DNA of 14,083 nt from Thiomargarita sp. (GCA_020721025.1 DYNO01000044.1:1-14083), one strand, 5' to 3'. Shown: positions 1 through 8,634, counted from the first letter of the stretch. Notes: a model not told the origin generated them from the sequence alone. Translations and numbers: made by a program.

Positions 1-2600
1 TTTTCAGCCACCCACGCCGGCACACTCGCCAATGCTTTCGCTAAATGTTCCGGTTCCGTTCCGCCCGCTTGCGCCATATCTGCCCGCCCGCCTCCCTTGC
101 CACCCACTTGTTTTGCAACGTGATTTACCAAATCCCCTGCTTTCAGTTTGGCAGTCAAATCGGCAGTGACACCAGCAATGAGGGAAACTTTATTATCTTG
201 CACGGTTGCCAACACAATCGCAGCAGAACCCAGTTTATTCTTGAGTTGATCCAAGACATCACGCAACTGTTTCGATTCGACTCCTTCCAATTGGGTTGCC
301 AATAATTTTATACCCTTGATATCAACAGCTTGTGCAGTCAAATCACTGCCCTGACTGCTGGCAAGTTTTCCTTTCAATCGCTGTAACTCTTTGTCTTGCA
401 ACCGAATTTGTTCTAACAAGCCTTGAGCGCGTTCTTCCAATTGATGCGGTGTGGTTTTCAGCATTTTTGCTAGATTATTCAATGTCCCGTTGGCAGCCGT
501 CACCCATGCCAACGCATTTTCACCCGTCATCGCCTCAATCCGTCGCACCCCCGCCGCCACACCAGTTTCTAGGGTAATTTTAAATAACCCAATATCTCCC
601 GTTGCCTTGACATGCGTACCACCACACAATTCGACAGAAAATTTATCCCGCCCCATGCTCAACACCCGCACTTTTGCATCATATTTTTCGCCAAACAACG
701 CCATTGCCCCGCTATTCATCGCCGTATCCAAATCCATCAAATCGGTTTGCACGGGCAGATTGAATAAAATTTGTTGATTCACCAAGCGTTCAACTTGAAT
801 CAATTGTTCTGGAATCATCGGTTCAAAATGAGCAAAATCAAAGCGTAAGCGTTCACCATCGACCAAGGAACCTTTTTGTTTGACGTGGGAACCGAGAACT
901 TGACGTAACGCGGCGTGCATCAAGTGGGTGGCGGAGTGATTGCGAGCCGTTGCTTGACGTTGATTAACATCAATTTTTGCTAATAACCGATCTCCAAGTT
1001 TCAATGCACCTTGGGTTAATTTACCGAGATGCACAAATGCTTTGCCAGATTTTTGCGTGTCCGCCACTTCAAACAGGTTATTCCCCAATGATAAAATCCC
1101 CTTATCTCCTACTTGTCCGCCAGATTCGGCATAAAATGGCGTATTTTCCAACACGACTTGTCCACTTTGCCCCGCGTTCAAAACTTCAACCGACTGATTT
1201 TCAACGAATAACGCGACAATCTGCCCCGTGTCTTGCACGTAATCATAGCCGGTAAAATTGGTTTGACAATCAATCTGTTGTGACTGACTCCATTCGCCTT
1301 CAAATTTACTCGAAGCCCGTGCCCGCCCGCGTTGGGCTGCCATTTCCCGTTCAAATCCTGCCATATCCAGCGTTAAATTGCGTTCTCTGGCGATATCAGC
1401 GGTTAAATCGACGGGAAAACCATAAGTATCATAGAGTTTGAAAATGGTTTCGCCTGCAAACATTTGACTGGACAGATTTTCAATGGATTCCTCTAACAAT
1501 TTCATGCCTTGTTCGAGCGTTTCTGAAAACCGTTCTTCTTCCTGTTTCAAAATATGTTGTGCGAGGTGTTTTTGCTGGCGTAGTTCTGGATAAGCGGCAC
1601 CCATTTCTGCGTCAAGTGCTTCAACCAGTTTATAAAAAAATGCTTCTCTTAATCCGAGCTTATGTCCATGTCGTATCGCACGCCGTATGATCCGACGCAA
1701 TACATAACCGCGACCTTCATTGGAGGGAATCACGCCATCGACGATGAGAAAGGCACACGCGCGAATATGATCGGCAACGACTCGCAGAGAATTATTCGTA
1801 TAATCATGAATATCTGCTAAATTTCCTACCGCTTTGAGCAAGGATTGGAATAAATCAATCTCATAGTTGCTATGGACTCCCTGCATCACCGCGGCTAATC
1901 GTTCTAAGCCCATTCCCGTATCGACTGACGGTTTTGGCAGGGGCGTGAGATTGCCTTGTGTATCGCGATTGTATTGCATAAATACCAAGTTCCAAATCTC
2001 AATATAGCGGTCACCATCGGCATCGGGACTGCCCGGCGGACCTCCGGCAACGTGTTCACCGTGATCGTAAAAAATTTCCGAACACGGTCCACACGGTCCC
2101 GTATCACCCATCATCCAAAAGTTATCTTTCATGCCGCAGCGCGAAAACCGGGTCGGGTCAATTTTGATATGTTTTAGCCACAAATCCGCCGCTTCATCAT
2201 CTTGCTCATAGACCGTACACCACAGACGTTCGGGTGGAATTTTGAGCACCACAGTTAAAAATTCCCAAGCAAATTCAATCGCTTCTTTTTTAAAATAGTT
2301 CCCAAAACTAAAGTTCCCTAACATTTCAAAAAAAGTGTGATGTCTTGCCGTGTAACCTACGTTTTCTAAATCATTATGTTTGCCGCCAGCACGCACGCAA
2401 CGTTGACAACTGGTGGCGCGGTGATAATCTCTTGATTCTAAACCTAGAAAAGTTTCTTTAAATTGCACCATTCCAGCATTGGTGAATAATAAAGTCGGAT
2501 CATTACCGGGCACCAGCGGGCTACTGGCGACAATCGTATGATTTTTAGAGTGAAAATAAGTGAGAAACGCTTGACGCAAATCAGCGACGGTAGTAATCAT
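1..2600 (-). CDS. alaS: Alanyl-tRNA synthetase, 3' end beyond the window
   Basis: Cytoplasmic class II synthetase that charges tRNA-Ala and edits mischarged Ser/Gly. The frame is open from ATG (2598-2600) to the left edge, 866 codons. The family is about 875 residues, so only a few C-terminal residues are missing. The N-terminal catalytic core has the class II signature RCVRAGGKHNDLENVGY (about 67-83) and motif 3 GMGLER (229-234). The editing domain carries the zinc-binding HSATH (555-559) and CGGTH (659-663), giving the expected H555, H559, C659 and H663. A coiled stretch follows (about 700-740). The C-terminal C-Ala domain has the glycine-rich GGKGGGR near 831-837. No key residue is missing. 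The start is preceded by GGAAAG, about 7 bases upstream. It is divergent from argD. Confidence 0.97.
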   Translation of the reverse strand, partial: MITTVADLRQAFLTYFHSKNHTIVASSPLVPGNDPTLLFTNAGMVQFKETFLGLESRDYHRATSCQRCVRAGGKHNDLENVGYTARHHTFFEMLGNFSFGNYFKKEAIEFAWEFLTVVLKIPPERLWCTVYEQDDEAADLWLKHIKIDPTRFSRCGMKDNFWMMGDTGPCGPCSEIFYDHGEHVAGGPPGSPDADGDRYIEIWNLVFMQYNRDTQGNLTPLPKPSVDTGMGLERLAAVMQGVHSNYEIDLFQSLLKAVGNLADIHDYTNNSLRVVADHIRACAFLIVDGVIPSNEGRGYVLRRIIRRAIRHGHKLGLREAFFYKLVEALDAEMGAAYPELRQQKHLAQHILKQEEERFSETLEQGMKLLEESIENLSSQMFAGETIFKLYDTYGFPVDLTADIARERNLTLDMAGFEREMAAQRGRARASSKFEGEWSQSQQIDCQTNFTGYDYVQDTGQIVALFVENQSVEVLNAGQSGQVVLENTPFYAESGGQVGDKGILSLGNNLFEVADTQKSGKAFVHLGKLTQGALKLGDRLLAKIDVNQRQATARNHSATHLMHAALRQVLGSHVKQKGSLVDGERLRFDFAHFEPMIPEQLIQVERLVNQQILFNLPVQTDLMDLDTAMNSGAMALFGEKYDAKVRVLSMGRDKFSVELCGGTHVKATGDIGLFKITLETGVAAGVRRIEAMTGENALAWVTAANGTLNNLAKMLKTTPHQLEERAQGLLEQIRLQDKELQRLKGKLASSQGSDLTAQAVDIKGIKLLATQLEGVESKQLRDVLDQLKNKLGSAAIVLATVQDNKVSLIAGVTADLTAKLKAGDLVNHVAKQVGGKGGGRADMAQAGGTEPEHLAKALASVPAWVAE

Positions 2601-2841
2601 GGTTATCTTTCCGTGAATGAGTGCATAATGAGATTTTTTATGATATTTTACCGCACTACGCAGAGAATTGACACAGGGTAGTTGTTTGTCAGCGAGTCGT
2701 CGATTTTACTGGGGATTTATCCACGATTCTAAGCAAGATAGCCATGATAATAGCGAAAATAATTTGATTGGTGTATGTCATTGTGCAGAAAATCACTTGA
2801 ATGATATTGTTGAAACGATGTAGTTTTAATCTTAACATCTT
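2601..2841. other. Non-coding upstream region of alaS
   Basis: No credible gene is present. Reading towards alaS there is a possible -10 (TAAAAT, reverse complement of 2645-2650), but the hexamer 17 bp upstream (TGTCAA) matches the -35 consensus poorly, so the alaS promoter is only tentative. The AT-rich remainder up to the MITE shows nothing I can name. Confidence 0.4.
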
Positions 2842-2966
2842 AGGAGTTACGCACTTGAGATGCTAACCCACTGATTTTATAAATGGAGTACAAATTTAAA
2901 TTTGTACTCCGAAAACGCTAACTAACTGAATTAAGCCTAAGTTACGTTTTGAACTGCGTAACTCCT
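2842..2966. mobile_element. MITE-like element, copy A (125 bp)
   Basis: Short non-coding element with 15-bp terminal inverted repeats, AGGAGTTACGCAcTT at one end and AGGAGTTACGCAgTT at the other. It contains a perfect 26-bp palindrome at 2885-2910 (half-site GGAGTACAAATTT). It is flanked by a 7-bp direct repeat ACATCTT at 2835-2841 and 2967-2973, read here as a target-site duplication. It is identical over all 125 bases to the reverse complement of 8321-8445. It has no coding capacity, so it would need a transposase supplied in trans. The transposase family is not identified. It sits 46 bp upstream of the argD -35 box. Confidence 0.9.
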
Positions 2967-3012
2967 ACATCTTTCAAATAAAAACGGATTCACCCAAAAT
3001 TGCAACAAATGA

Positions 3013-3041
3013 TTGATCATCGACGACGCGACAGATAAAAT
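3013..3041 (+). promoter_or_regulatory. Probable sigma-70 promoter of argDF
   Basis: TTGATC (3013-3018), a 17-bp spacer and TAAAAT (3036-3041) are a close match to the housekeeping consensus. Transcription would start near 3048, giving a leader of about 54 nt. A strong ribosome-binding site (AAGGAAG, 3089-3095) precedes the argD ATG. I could not see a convincing ARG box for an ArgR-type repressor. Confidence 0.5.
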
Positions 3042-3101
3042 GCGTATTTAAACGATGGCAGTCTGCAATGGCTGCTTTTTCATTTTTAAGGAAGTTTCAT
3101 T

Positions 3102-4289
3102 ATGTCAACCAGTTTAATGCCCAATTATGCCCGGCTTCCCGTGTGTTTTGTGAAAGGCGAAGGCGCGTGGCTGTGGGATACGCAAGGCAAACGTTATCTT
3201 GATGCCATGTCTGGAGTTGCCGTTTGTGGCTTAGGACACGCGCACCCGGCGCTGACCGCGGCAATTTGTGATCAAGCCGGCAAATTAATCCATACTTCCA
3301 ATTGGTTTGAAATCGCTCATCAACAAACGTTAGCAGACGTATTGACGCGAGTGACGGGGATGGAAAGTGTGTTTTTCTCGAATTCTGGCGCAGAAGCCAA
3401 TGAAGCTGCGATAAAAATTGCGCGTCTTTATGGACATCGCCACAACATTGATGTACCGACGGTTGTTGTCATGGAAGGATCATTTCACGGACGCACACTG
3501 GCAACGTTGACGGCTTCGGGCAATAAAAAAATTCAAGCCGGTTTTGAACCCTTGGTGCAAGGTTTTTTGCGGGCACCCTATAATGATGTGGCAGCGATTG
3601 AAGCCTTGGCAATTCGACATCCTGAAATTTGTGCAATTTTGGTTGAGCCGATCATTGGCGAAGGCGGCGTGAAGATTCCTGATGCTGATTATTTGCCACG
3701 ATTGCGGGCTTTGTGCGATAAACACAACTGGTTGCTGATGTTGGATGAAATTCAAACGGGTATCGGGAGAACGGGAACATGGTTAGCGTGTCAACAAACC
3801 AATGTCCTGCCCGATGTGGTGACGTTGGCAAAAGGTTTGGGCGGTGGCGTACCCATTGGGGCATGTTTGGCGTGCGGCACGGTAGCAACGATTTTACAAC
3901 CCGGCACCCATGGCTCCACCTTTGGCGGTAATCCTCTCGCATGTCGGGTGGGATTAACGGTGCTCAACACCATCGAACAAGACAATTTACTGGCACGCGT
4001 TCAAGAACTCGGACAACGGTTTCAACGTGGTTTTACTGAAGTATTACAAGGCGTTGCTGCGGTAACGGCTGTTCGTGTCAAAGGATTAATGATTGGAATT
4101 GAATTAAAATATCCCTGTCAAGAGTTGATGCGGCAGGCATTGGCTGAAGGGGTGGTTCTCAATGTCACGGCTGAAAAAGTGGTGCGTTTACTCCCGCCAT
4201 TTATTCTCAGCGATGCCCAAGCCGATGAAATCATTGCCATCACCAGCCGAGTTATTCAGCAATTCTCACATTTAAAGGAGAGAGAATAA
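3102..4289 (+). CDS. argD: Acetylornithine aminotransferase
   Basis: PLP-dependent class III aminotransferase that converts N-acetylglutamate semialdehyde to N-acetylornithine in arginine synthesis. Family members often also act on succinyl-diaminopimelate in lysine synthesis. The 395 residues match the usual length. Visible landmarks are the phosphate-binding NSGAEANE (94-101), SFHGRT, LVEPIIGEGG, the PLP-ring aspartate D215 in LDEIQTGIGRTG, and the Schiff-base lysine K244 in LAKGLGGGVPIGA. HGSTFGGNPLA follows. The ATG has AAGGAAG just upstream. The stop codon shares one base with the argF start (TAATG), so translation is probably coupled. The arginine role is favoured over other class III enzymes by the family motifs and by argF next to it. 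Confidence 0.96.
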   Translation: MSTSLMPNYARLPVCFVKGEGAWLWDTQGKRYLDAMSGVAVCGLGHAHPALTAAICDQAGKLIHTSNWFEIAHQQTLADVLTRVTGMESVFFSNSGAEANEAAIKIARLYGHRHNIDVPTVVVMEGSFHGRTLATLTASGNKKIQAGFEPLVQGFLRAPYNDVAAIEALAIRHPEICAILVEPIIGEGGVKIPDADYLPRLRALCDKHNWLLMLDEIQTGIGRTGTWLACQQTNVLPDVVTLAKGLGGGVPIGACLACGTVATILQPGTHGSTFGGNPLACRVGLTVLNTIEQDNLLARVQELGQRFQRGFTEVLQGVAAVTAVRVKGLMIGIELKYPCQELMRQALAEGVVLNVTAEKVVRLLPPFILSDAQADEIIAITSRVIQQFSHLKERE

Positions 4290-5218
4290 TGACACCACGC
4301 CATTTTTTAACTTTATTAGACTTATCCAAAACGGAACTACAAGAACTGGTGACGCGGGCACAGCAATTGAAAACCATGTGGCGCAATGGAGAAAGCTACA
4401 TCCCGCTGAAAAATCGTGTTCTTGCGATGATCTTTGAAAAATCCTCCACGCGCACCCGTGTTTCATTTGAAGTCGCGATGACGCATTTTGGAGGCAGTGC
4501 CATTTTTCTTTCCTCCAATGATACCCAATTGGGACGCGGCGAACCGGTGGAAGACACCGCAAAAGTGGTTTCTCGCATGGTCGATTGTGTGATGATTCGC
4601 ACCTTTTCGCATGAAAAAGTAGAAAAATTTGCACAAAATTCCCAAGTTCCCGTGATCAACGCGCTCACTGACATGTATCATCCTTGCCAGATAATCGCCG
4701 ATATTCAAACTTTTGTCGAACAACGGGGCAGCATTCAGGGCAAAAAAGTTGCGTGGGTTGGGGATGGTAACAATATGTGTCATACCTACATTCATGCGGC
4801 GCAACAGTTTGATTTTCAATTGGCTGTGGCAAGTCCACCGGGTTATGAACCCAATGAGAACCTATTGAGCAGTGCCAAAAAATATGTCACGGTGAGCAAA
4901 GACCCGGCTCAAGCGGTGAAAGATGCCGATTTAGTCTGTACTGACGTATGGGCAAGTATGGGGCAGGAAGGGGAGCAAGCCAAGCGCAAACGAATTTTCC
5001 AACCCTTTCAGATCAATAGCAAATTGATGGCATTGGCAAAATCGGACGCATTGTTTATGCACTGTTTACCTGCACATCGTGGCGAGGAAGTGACTGCGGA
5101 AATTATTGATGGCGCGCAAAGTGTGGTGTGGGAAGAGGCAGAAAATCGGTTGCATTCCCAAAAAGCCCTGTTAGAATTTCTGTTGGTGAAAGACCGTTTA
5201 GAACAATTTACGCCGTGA
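4289..5218 (+). CDS. argF: Ornithine carbamoyltransferase
   Basis: Cytoplasmic enzyme making citrulline from ornithine and carbamoyl phosphate, the step that brings carbamoyl phosphate into arginine synthesis. The carbamoyl-phosphate loop SSTRTR is at 52-57, HPCQ at 131-134, the ornithine-side DVWASMG around 228-234, and the catalytic HCLPAHRGEEV from 258 with its cysteine at 259. The 309 residues are normal for anabolic OTCases, and no catalytic residue is missing. A ribosome-binding site (AAAGGAGAGA) lies inside the end of argD. The anabolic form (argF) is preferred over catabolic arcB because argD precedes it and no arcA or arcC is nearby. It is convergent with the ATPase gene. Confidence 0.95.
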   Translation: MTPRHFLTLLDLSKTELQELVTRAQQLKTMWRNGESYIPLKNRVLAMIFEKSSTRTRVSFEVAMTHFGGSAIFLSSNDTQLGRGEPVEDTAKVVSRMVDCVMIRTFSHEKVEKFAQNSQVPVINALTDMYHPCQIIADIQTFVEQRGSIQGKKVAWVGDGNNMCHTYIHAAQQFDFQLAVASPPGYEPNENLLSSAKKYVTVSKDPAQAVKDADLVCTDVWASMGQEGEQAKRKRIFQPFQINSKLMALAKSDALFMHCLPAHRGEEVTAEIIDGAQSVVWEEAENRLHSQKALLEFLLVKDRLEQFTP

Positions 5219-5315
5219 TTTCAATCGGTTGTGGTAAATCGCCAGATATTTAAGTAAACCAATGGGTTGATTTTTAAAAATTCTGACCAATTTACCACCA
5301 CCTTACTTTCATTGA
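5219..5315. other. Convergent argF/ATPase gap
   Basis: Two convergent genes end here. A 9-bp inverted repeat, GTGGTAAAT at 5231-5239 and ATTTACCAC at 5290-5298, could fold with a long loop of about 50 nt. It has no adjoining T-tract on either strand, so a terminator is not established. Confidence 0.3.
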
Positions 5316-8060
5316 CTATTGGTGAAACACCGGATTACCAAAAATTAAGTTACGAATCAACTTTCTGAGAAAATCCACCGGGATGAGAACCATCGAAAAC
5401 AGCGTGGCATAAAACCATTCTTGCGGAGTCAAACCCACTGTTCGCATAATTTCCCCGCCAAATTCCACCATGAAAATTTGAATCGCAAACACCAAAATAA
5501 TAATTGGTACAAACAGCTTGTTAGAGAAAATATGTTCAAACAAATTCAAGCCTTCGGTGCGTGCATTGAACGTGTTAAACATGTGAGTGAATACAAATAT
5601 CGCAAAAAATGCCGTCAAAAATGAGGCTTCAGCTTCTTTTGAGCCCAACGGATGCCCGCCCGTAAAAATTTGGTGCGAAAACTCACTGGTTAAAAACACG
5701 ATGCTCAATGCCGCTACCGTGATGCCGTTCAACAAGATGGACGACCACATATCTTTGCTAATCAACGGTGTATCTTTAGGAATTGGCTTTTCAGACATGT
5801 AACGGAGTAGGGCGGCTTCTCCCGCAAAGGCAAGTCCCGCCAACGTGTCCATGATCACATTCAGCCATAACAATTGCGTCATCGTCAATGGCAGGTCAAA
5901 GCCCAAGAATGGACCCGTAAATGCGACAAGAATGGCAGACACATTGACCGTGAGTTGAAAAATCAGGAACTTACGAATTGATTTGAACAGCGTGCGTCCG
6001 TATAACACTGCCTTGGTAATCGAGGCGAAATTGTCATCTAAAATCACAATGTCGCTGGATTCCTTGGTCATTTCCGTGCCACTGCCCATCGAAAAGCCCA
6101 CATCCGCATTTTTCACCGCCGGCGCATCGTTCACGCCATCCCCAGTCATGCCCACGACCCAACCTAACTCTTTGGCACATTTGACTAAACGGCTCTTGTC
6201 GGTTGGAAAAGCCCGCGCCACCACGTACAATTTTGGCAACAATTGCTTGACTTGTTCATCCGTCAGTTGTGCCAATTCCGTAGAAGTGAGAATTTTCGCA
6301 TCGTCTTGATCGGTAAACAATCCAACATCTTTACCAATCGCTTGAGCGGTTTCCCGTGCGTCGCCAGTGATCATCACGACGTGAATACCGGCTTTTTTCG
6401 CAATGTTGACCGATTCATAGGCATTGGGGCGCAATTCGTCACGCAATCCCAAAACTCCGATTAAAATCAACCGTTTCGGGAGCGATTTGTCTTCATTATT
6501 AATTGCGGTATCGGTCATTGCGACTGCGAGGACACGCATGGCTCGTTGGGCGAGTTGTTGCATCGCAGTATTTAACGGGGCTTTATCCGTCAATGGCTGA
6601 ATTTGACCGTGTTCATCTAGGTAGGAATCGCAATTTTCCAACACCACTTCAGCAGCACCCTTAACCAAGGTGGTACTTTCTACGCCGCGCACTTGGGTGG
6701 CTGAAAATTTACGACTGCTACTAAATGAAATAATATCAACGATATCCACATCGGCTTGCTGCAACAAATACGGATGTACGAAACTCAACATCGCTTGTTC
6801 AGTACGATCCGCGCCAACCATCTTGATATTATTGGGATTGCTGGTGTCGAGAATCGCGCTGGTATTGTAGTGTAGGGCAAATCCCAGTCGATCTCGCAAT
6901 TTCTCAGGAATATCGCCAAGTCTTTGAAAAGATTGGGCATGACCCGTCACGAAGGTGCTGACCGTCAAACATCCTTGCGTCAACGTTCCGGTTTTATCGC
7001 TGAATAACACCGTCAAACTACCGGCGGTTTCAATTCCCAACAATTTACGCACTAACACTTTGACAGACAATAGCTTACGCATGTTCAATGCTAAAACCAT
7101 CGCAATCATCATCGGTAAACCTTCGGGCACGGACATCACAATCACAATGATTGATAAAATCGCAGCGGTCACCAGATGGTCAATAATTATCGCAGCATCC
7201 AATTGCATGTAATGCGCCCAACTTTGGCTCATCGCATCGGTAAAACTCAGTTGACTGGTGTGTGCAAAATATTGTGCCATGATGTCGCTTTGCACGAAAA
7301 TATGATTGAACATAAAAGCGAAGAAAATCAATGTTGAACCAATGTAACCAAAGCGAGCAATGTATTTGCCCAACACGGTCAATTTTTCTTGCAGCGGTGA
7401 CAAGCGATCTTCGGCACTGAGGATTTCCTTCATGGTTTCGCCATAACGGGTTTTATCCCCCACCGCAGTCGCCTTCATTACCACTTCGCCATCTTCAATC
7501 AACGCCGCACGCCACAACCGATGTTCCTCTTCCGCCTTGTCATCGGACAATCCCGCAGGCAGAGCTTTTTTCTTGACCGGCTCAGATTCCCCAGTTAGCG
7601 AGGCTTCATTGACATCAACATGACCGGCAATGGCAATTCCATCGACGGGAATCACATCACCGGGTTGCAATAAAATCGTATCACCCACCACCAATTCATT
7701 GATATTGATTTGGTACAAGTTACCGTTTCTAAACGTTTTTACCTCAATCGTGGAGGCTTCTTCAAGCAATTTTTGGAACGCGTTTTCGTTGCTGTGCTCT
7801 GACCAAGTGGCGATAAGGGCGGCTAAAGATACGGCTAATGCGATACCCGCGCCTTCATACCATTCTGCGTGTCCCACTGCCCACAAAATCATGGTGACGA
7901 GTAGGGCAACCAGTAAGATGATGATAATCGGGTCTTTTAAATTATCTAACAACTTTTCCCAGAAAGTCTCAGTTTCTTGGTTAGCGACTGCGTTGGCACC
8001 AAACTTGGTGCGGGATTCTGTCACTTCTTTGTCGGTCAAGCCTAAATACTCAAACTTCAT
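5316..8060 (-). CDS. Calcium-transporting P-type ATPase, P2B (PMCA-like)
   Basis: Inner-membrane pump of 914 residues that would export Ca2+ using ATP. It has the full P-type layout: an N-terminal cation-ATPase domain, two helices, the actuator-domain TGES (156-159), TM4 with PEGLP (312-316), the phosphorylated aspartate D355 in DKTGTLT, the nucleotide domain with KGAAEVVLENC, the hinge TGDGVND (639-645) and six C-terminal helices. TM6 reads NVIMDTLAG (734-742), placing N734 and D738 like the single-site plasma-membrane (P2B) pumps rather than SERCA (P2A) pumps. There is no C-terminal calmodulin-binding tail; the protein ends shortly after TM10. The ATG at 8060 has AAGAGG upstream. The calcium assignment rests on family motifs; Mn2+ or other cations are not excluded. 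Confidence 0.9.
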   Translation of the reverse strand: MKFEYLGLTDKEVTESRTKFGANAVANQETETFWEKLLDNLKDPIIIILLVALLVTMILWAVGHAEWYEGAGIALAVSLAALIATWSEHSNENAFQKLLEEASTIEVKTFRNGNLYQININELVVGDTILLQPGDVIPVDGIAIAGHVDVNEASLTGESEPVKKKALPAGLSDDKAEEEHRLWRAALIEDGEVVMKATAVGDKTRYGETMKEILSAEDRLSPLQEKLTVLGKYIARFGYIGSTLIFFAFMFNHIFVQSDIMAQYFAHTSQLSFTDAMSQSWAHYMQLDAAIIIDHLVTAAILSIIVIVMSVPEGLPMMIAMVLALNMRKLLSVKVLVRKLLGIETAGSLTVLFSDKTGTLTQGCLTVSTFVTGHAQSFQRLGDIPEKLRDRLGFALHYNTSAILDTSNPNNIKMVGADRTEQAMLSFVHPYLLQQADVDIVDIISFSSSRKFSATQVRGVESTTLVKGAAEVVLENCDSYLDEHGQIQPLTDKAPLNTAMQQLAQRAMRVLAVAMTDTAINNEDKSLPKRLILIGVLGLRDELRPNAYESVNIAKKAGIHVVMITGDARETAQAIGKDVGLFTDQDDAKILTSTELAQLTDEQVKQLLPKLYVVARAFPTDKSRLVKCAKELGWVVGMTGDGVNDAPAVKNADVGFSMGSGTEMTKESSDIVILDDNFASITKAVLYGRTLFKSIRKFLIFQLTVNVSAILVAFTGPFLGFDLPLTMTQLLWLNVIMDTLAGLAFAGEAALLRYMSEKPIPKDTPLISKDMWSSILLNGITVAALSIVFLTSEFSHQIFTGGHPLGSKEAEASFLTAFFAIFVFTHMFNTFNARTEGLNLFEHIFSNKLFVPIIILVFAIQIFMVEFGGEIMRTVGLTPQEWFYATLFSMVLIPVDFLRKLIRNLIFGNPVFHQ

Positions 8061-8094
8061 GTTGCCTCTTAATCAAGTTATGTGAAGAACGTCC

Positions 8095-8125
8095 ATTATA
8101 CCGCTATTTTTCAAGAGAATGGCAA
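8095..8125 (-). promoter_or_regulatory. Probable ATPase gene promoter
   Basis: On the minus strand a perfect TATAAT (reverse complement of 8095-8100) lies 34 bp upstream of the ATPase start. TTGCCA (reverse complement of 8120-8125) lies 19 bp further up, a somewhat long spacer, so the -35 assignment is less certain than the -10. The leader would be about 28 nt, and a good Shine-Dalgarno sequence (AAGAGG) follows. Confidence 0.45.
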
Positions 8126-8197
8126 GATTTCTTGAAATCGTCTCAATCCGAATGTTTAGAACCAGACTGGAATTGTGTTTAAATTTTCATTTTCTTT

Positions 8198-8312
8198 AGG
8201 AGTTACGCAGTTAAAACGTTATTCCATTGATTTTGTTCAAATATTGAAAAAGGGGATCAGAATATTAACTTTTTGAATCAATTCAAAATGGGATTTGAAC
8301 TGTGTAACTCCT
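8198..8312. mobile_element. Diverged MITE-like element, copy C (115 bp)
   Basis: It has the same kind of ends as the two 125-bp elements: AGGAGTTACGCAGTT on the left, and AGGAGTTACACAGTT read inward from the right (one mismatch). The interior differs from copies A and B and lacks their 26-bp palindrome. I see no convincing flanking target duplication, which suggests an older insertion or a different subfamily mobilised by the same transposase. Confidence 0.75.
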
Positions 8313-8320
8313 CAATCATT

Positions 8321-8445
8321 AGGAGTTACGCAGTTCAAAACGTAACTTAGGCTTAATTCAGTTAGTTAGCGTTTTCGGAGTACAAATTTAAATTTGTACT
8401 CCATTTATAAAATCAGTGGGTTAGCATCTCAAGTGCGTAACTCCT
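8321..8445. mobile_element. MITE-like element, copy B (125 bp), inverted copy of A
   Basis: It is identical over all 125 bases to the reverse complement of 2842-2966, including the 26-bp palindrome (8377-8402). The flanks carry a direct repeat CAATCAT at 8313-8319 and 8446-8452. One extra T at 8320 puts the element boundary one base off the symmetric one, so the element may be 125 or 126 bp with a 6-7-bp target duplication. It lies 8 bp from the end of copy C, in the space between sdhB and the ATPase gene. Confidence 0.9.
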
Positions 8446-8452
8446 CAATCAT

Positions 8453-8634
8453 GTCAAATAACGATGGTCGCGACCCGTGTCAGCGAGACCTAACTAAAAA
8501 GGCAGGTTTCGGGGTCCGCACGTAAGAGTCATTTAAGACTTGAGTTATCAAGCAGTGATGTTGATGACGTGAATAACGTTTGGTTTTCTACAAATGATTT
8601 AAGATCACCTTATGGACAATAGATGAGAGGGGAG
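8453..8634. other. Non-coding spacer downstream of sdhB
   Basis: No gene, tRNA or recognisable repeat was found. It lies between the MITE pair and the hairpin at the end of the sdh operon. Confidence 0.4.

Noticed and set aside
2668..2673. TTGACA on the + strand as a promoter towards argD
   Set aside because: No acceptable -10 lies 16-18 bp downstream, and the promoter at 3013-3041 is much better placed.
2841..2967. TA dinucleotides beside both ends of copy A as an IS630/Tc1-type duplication
   Set aside because: Copy B lacks TA on one side, while longer flanking duplications explain both copies.
4272..4819. Overlapping minus-strand open frames of 118-120 codons opposite argF
   Set aside because: They are shadows of argF codon use; there is no ribosome-binding site or recognisable product.
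5231..5298. Inverted repeat between argF and the ATPase gene as a bidirectional terminator
   Set aside because: The loop is about 50 nt and there is no T-tract on either strand; chance is likely.
7630..8085. 151-codon open frame on the + strand opposite the ATPase gene
   Set aside because: It is antisense to the strongly conserved N-terminal domain of the ATPase and its translation resembles no family.
8453..8634. Possible small RNA or gene in the spacer after sdhB
   Set aside because: No open frame, promoter or stable fold stood out.
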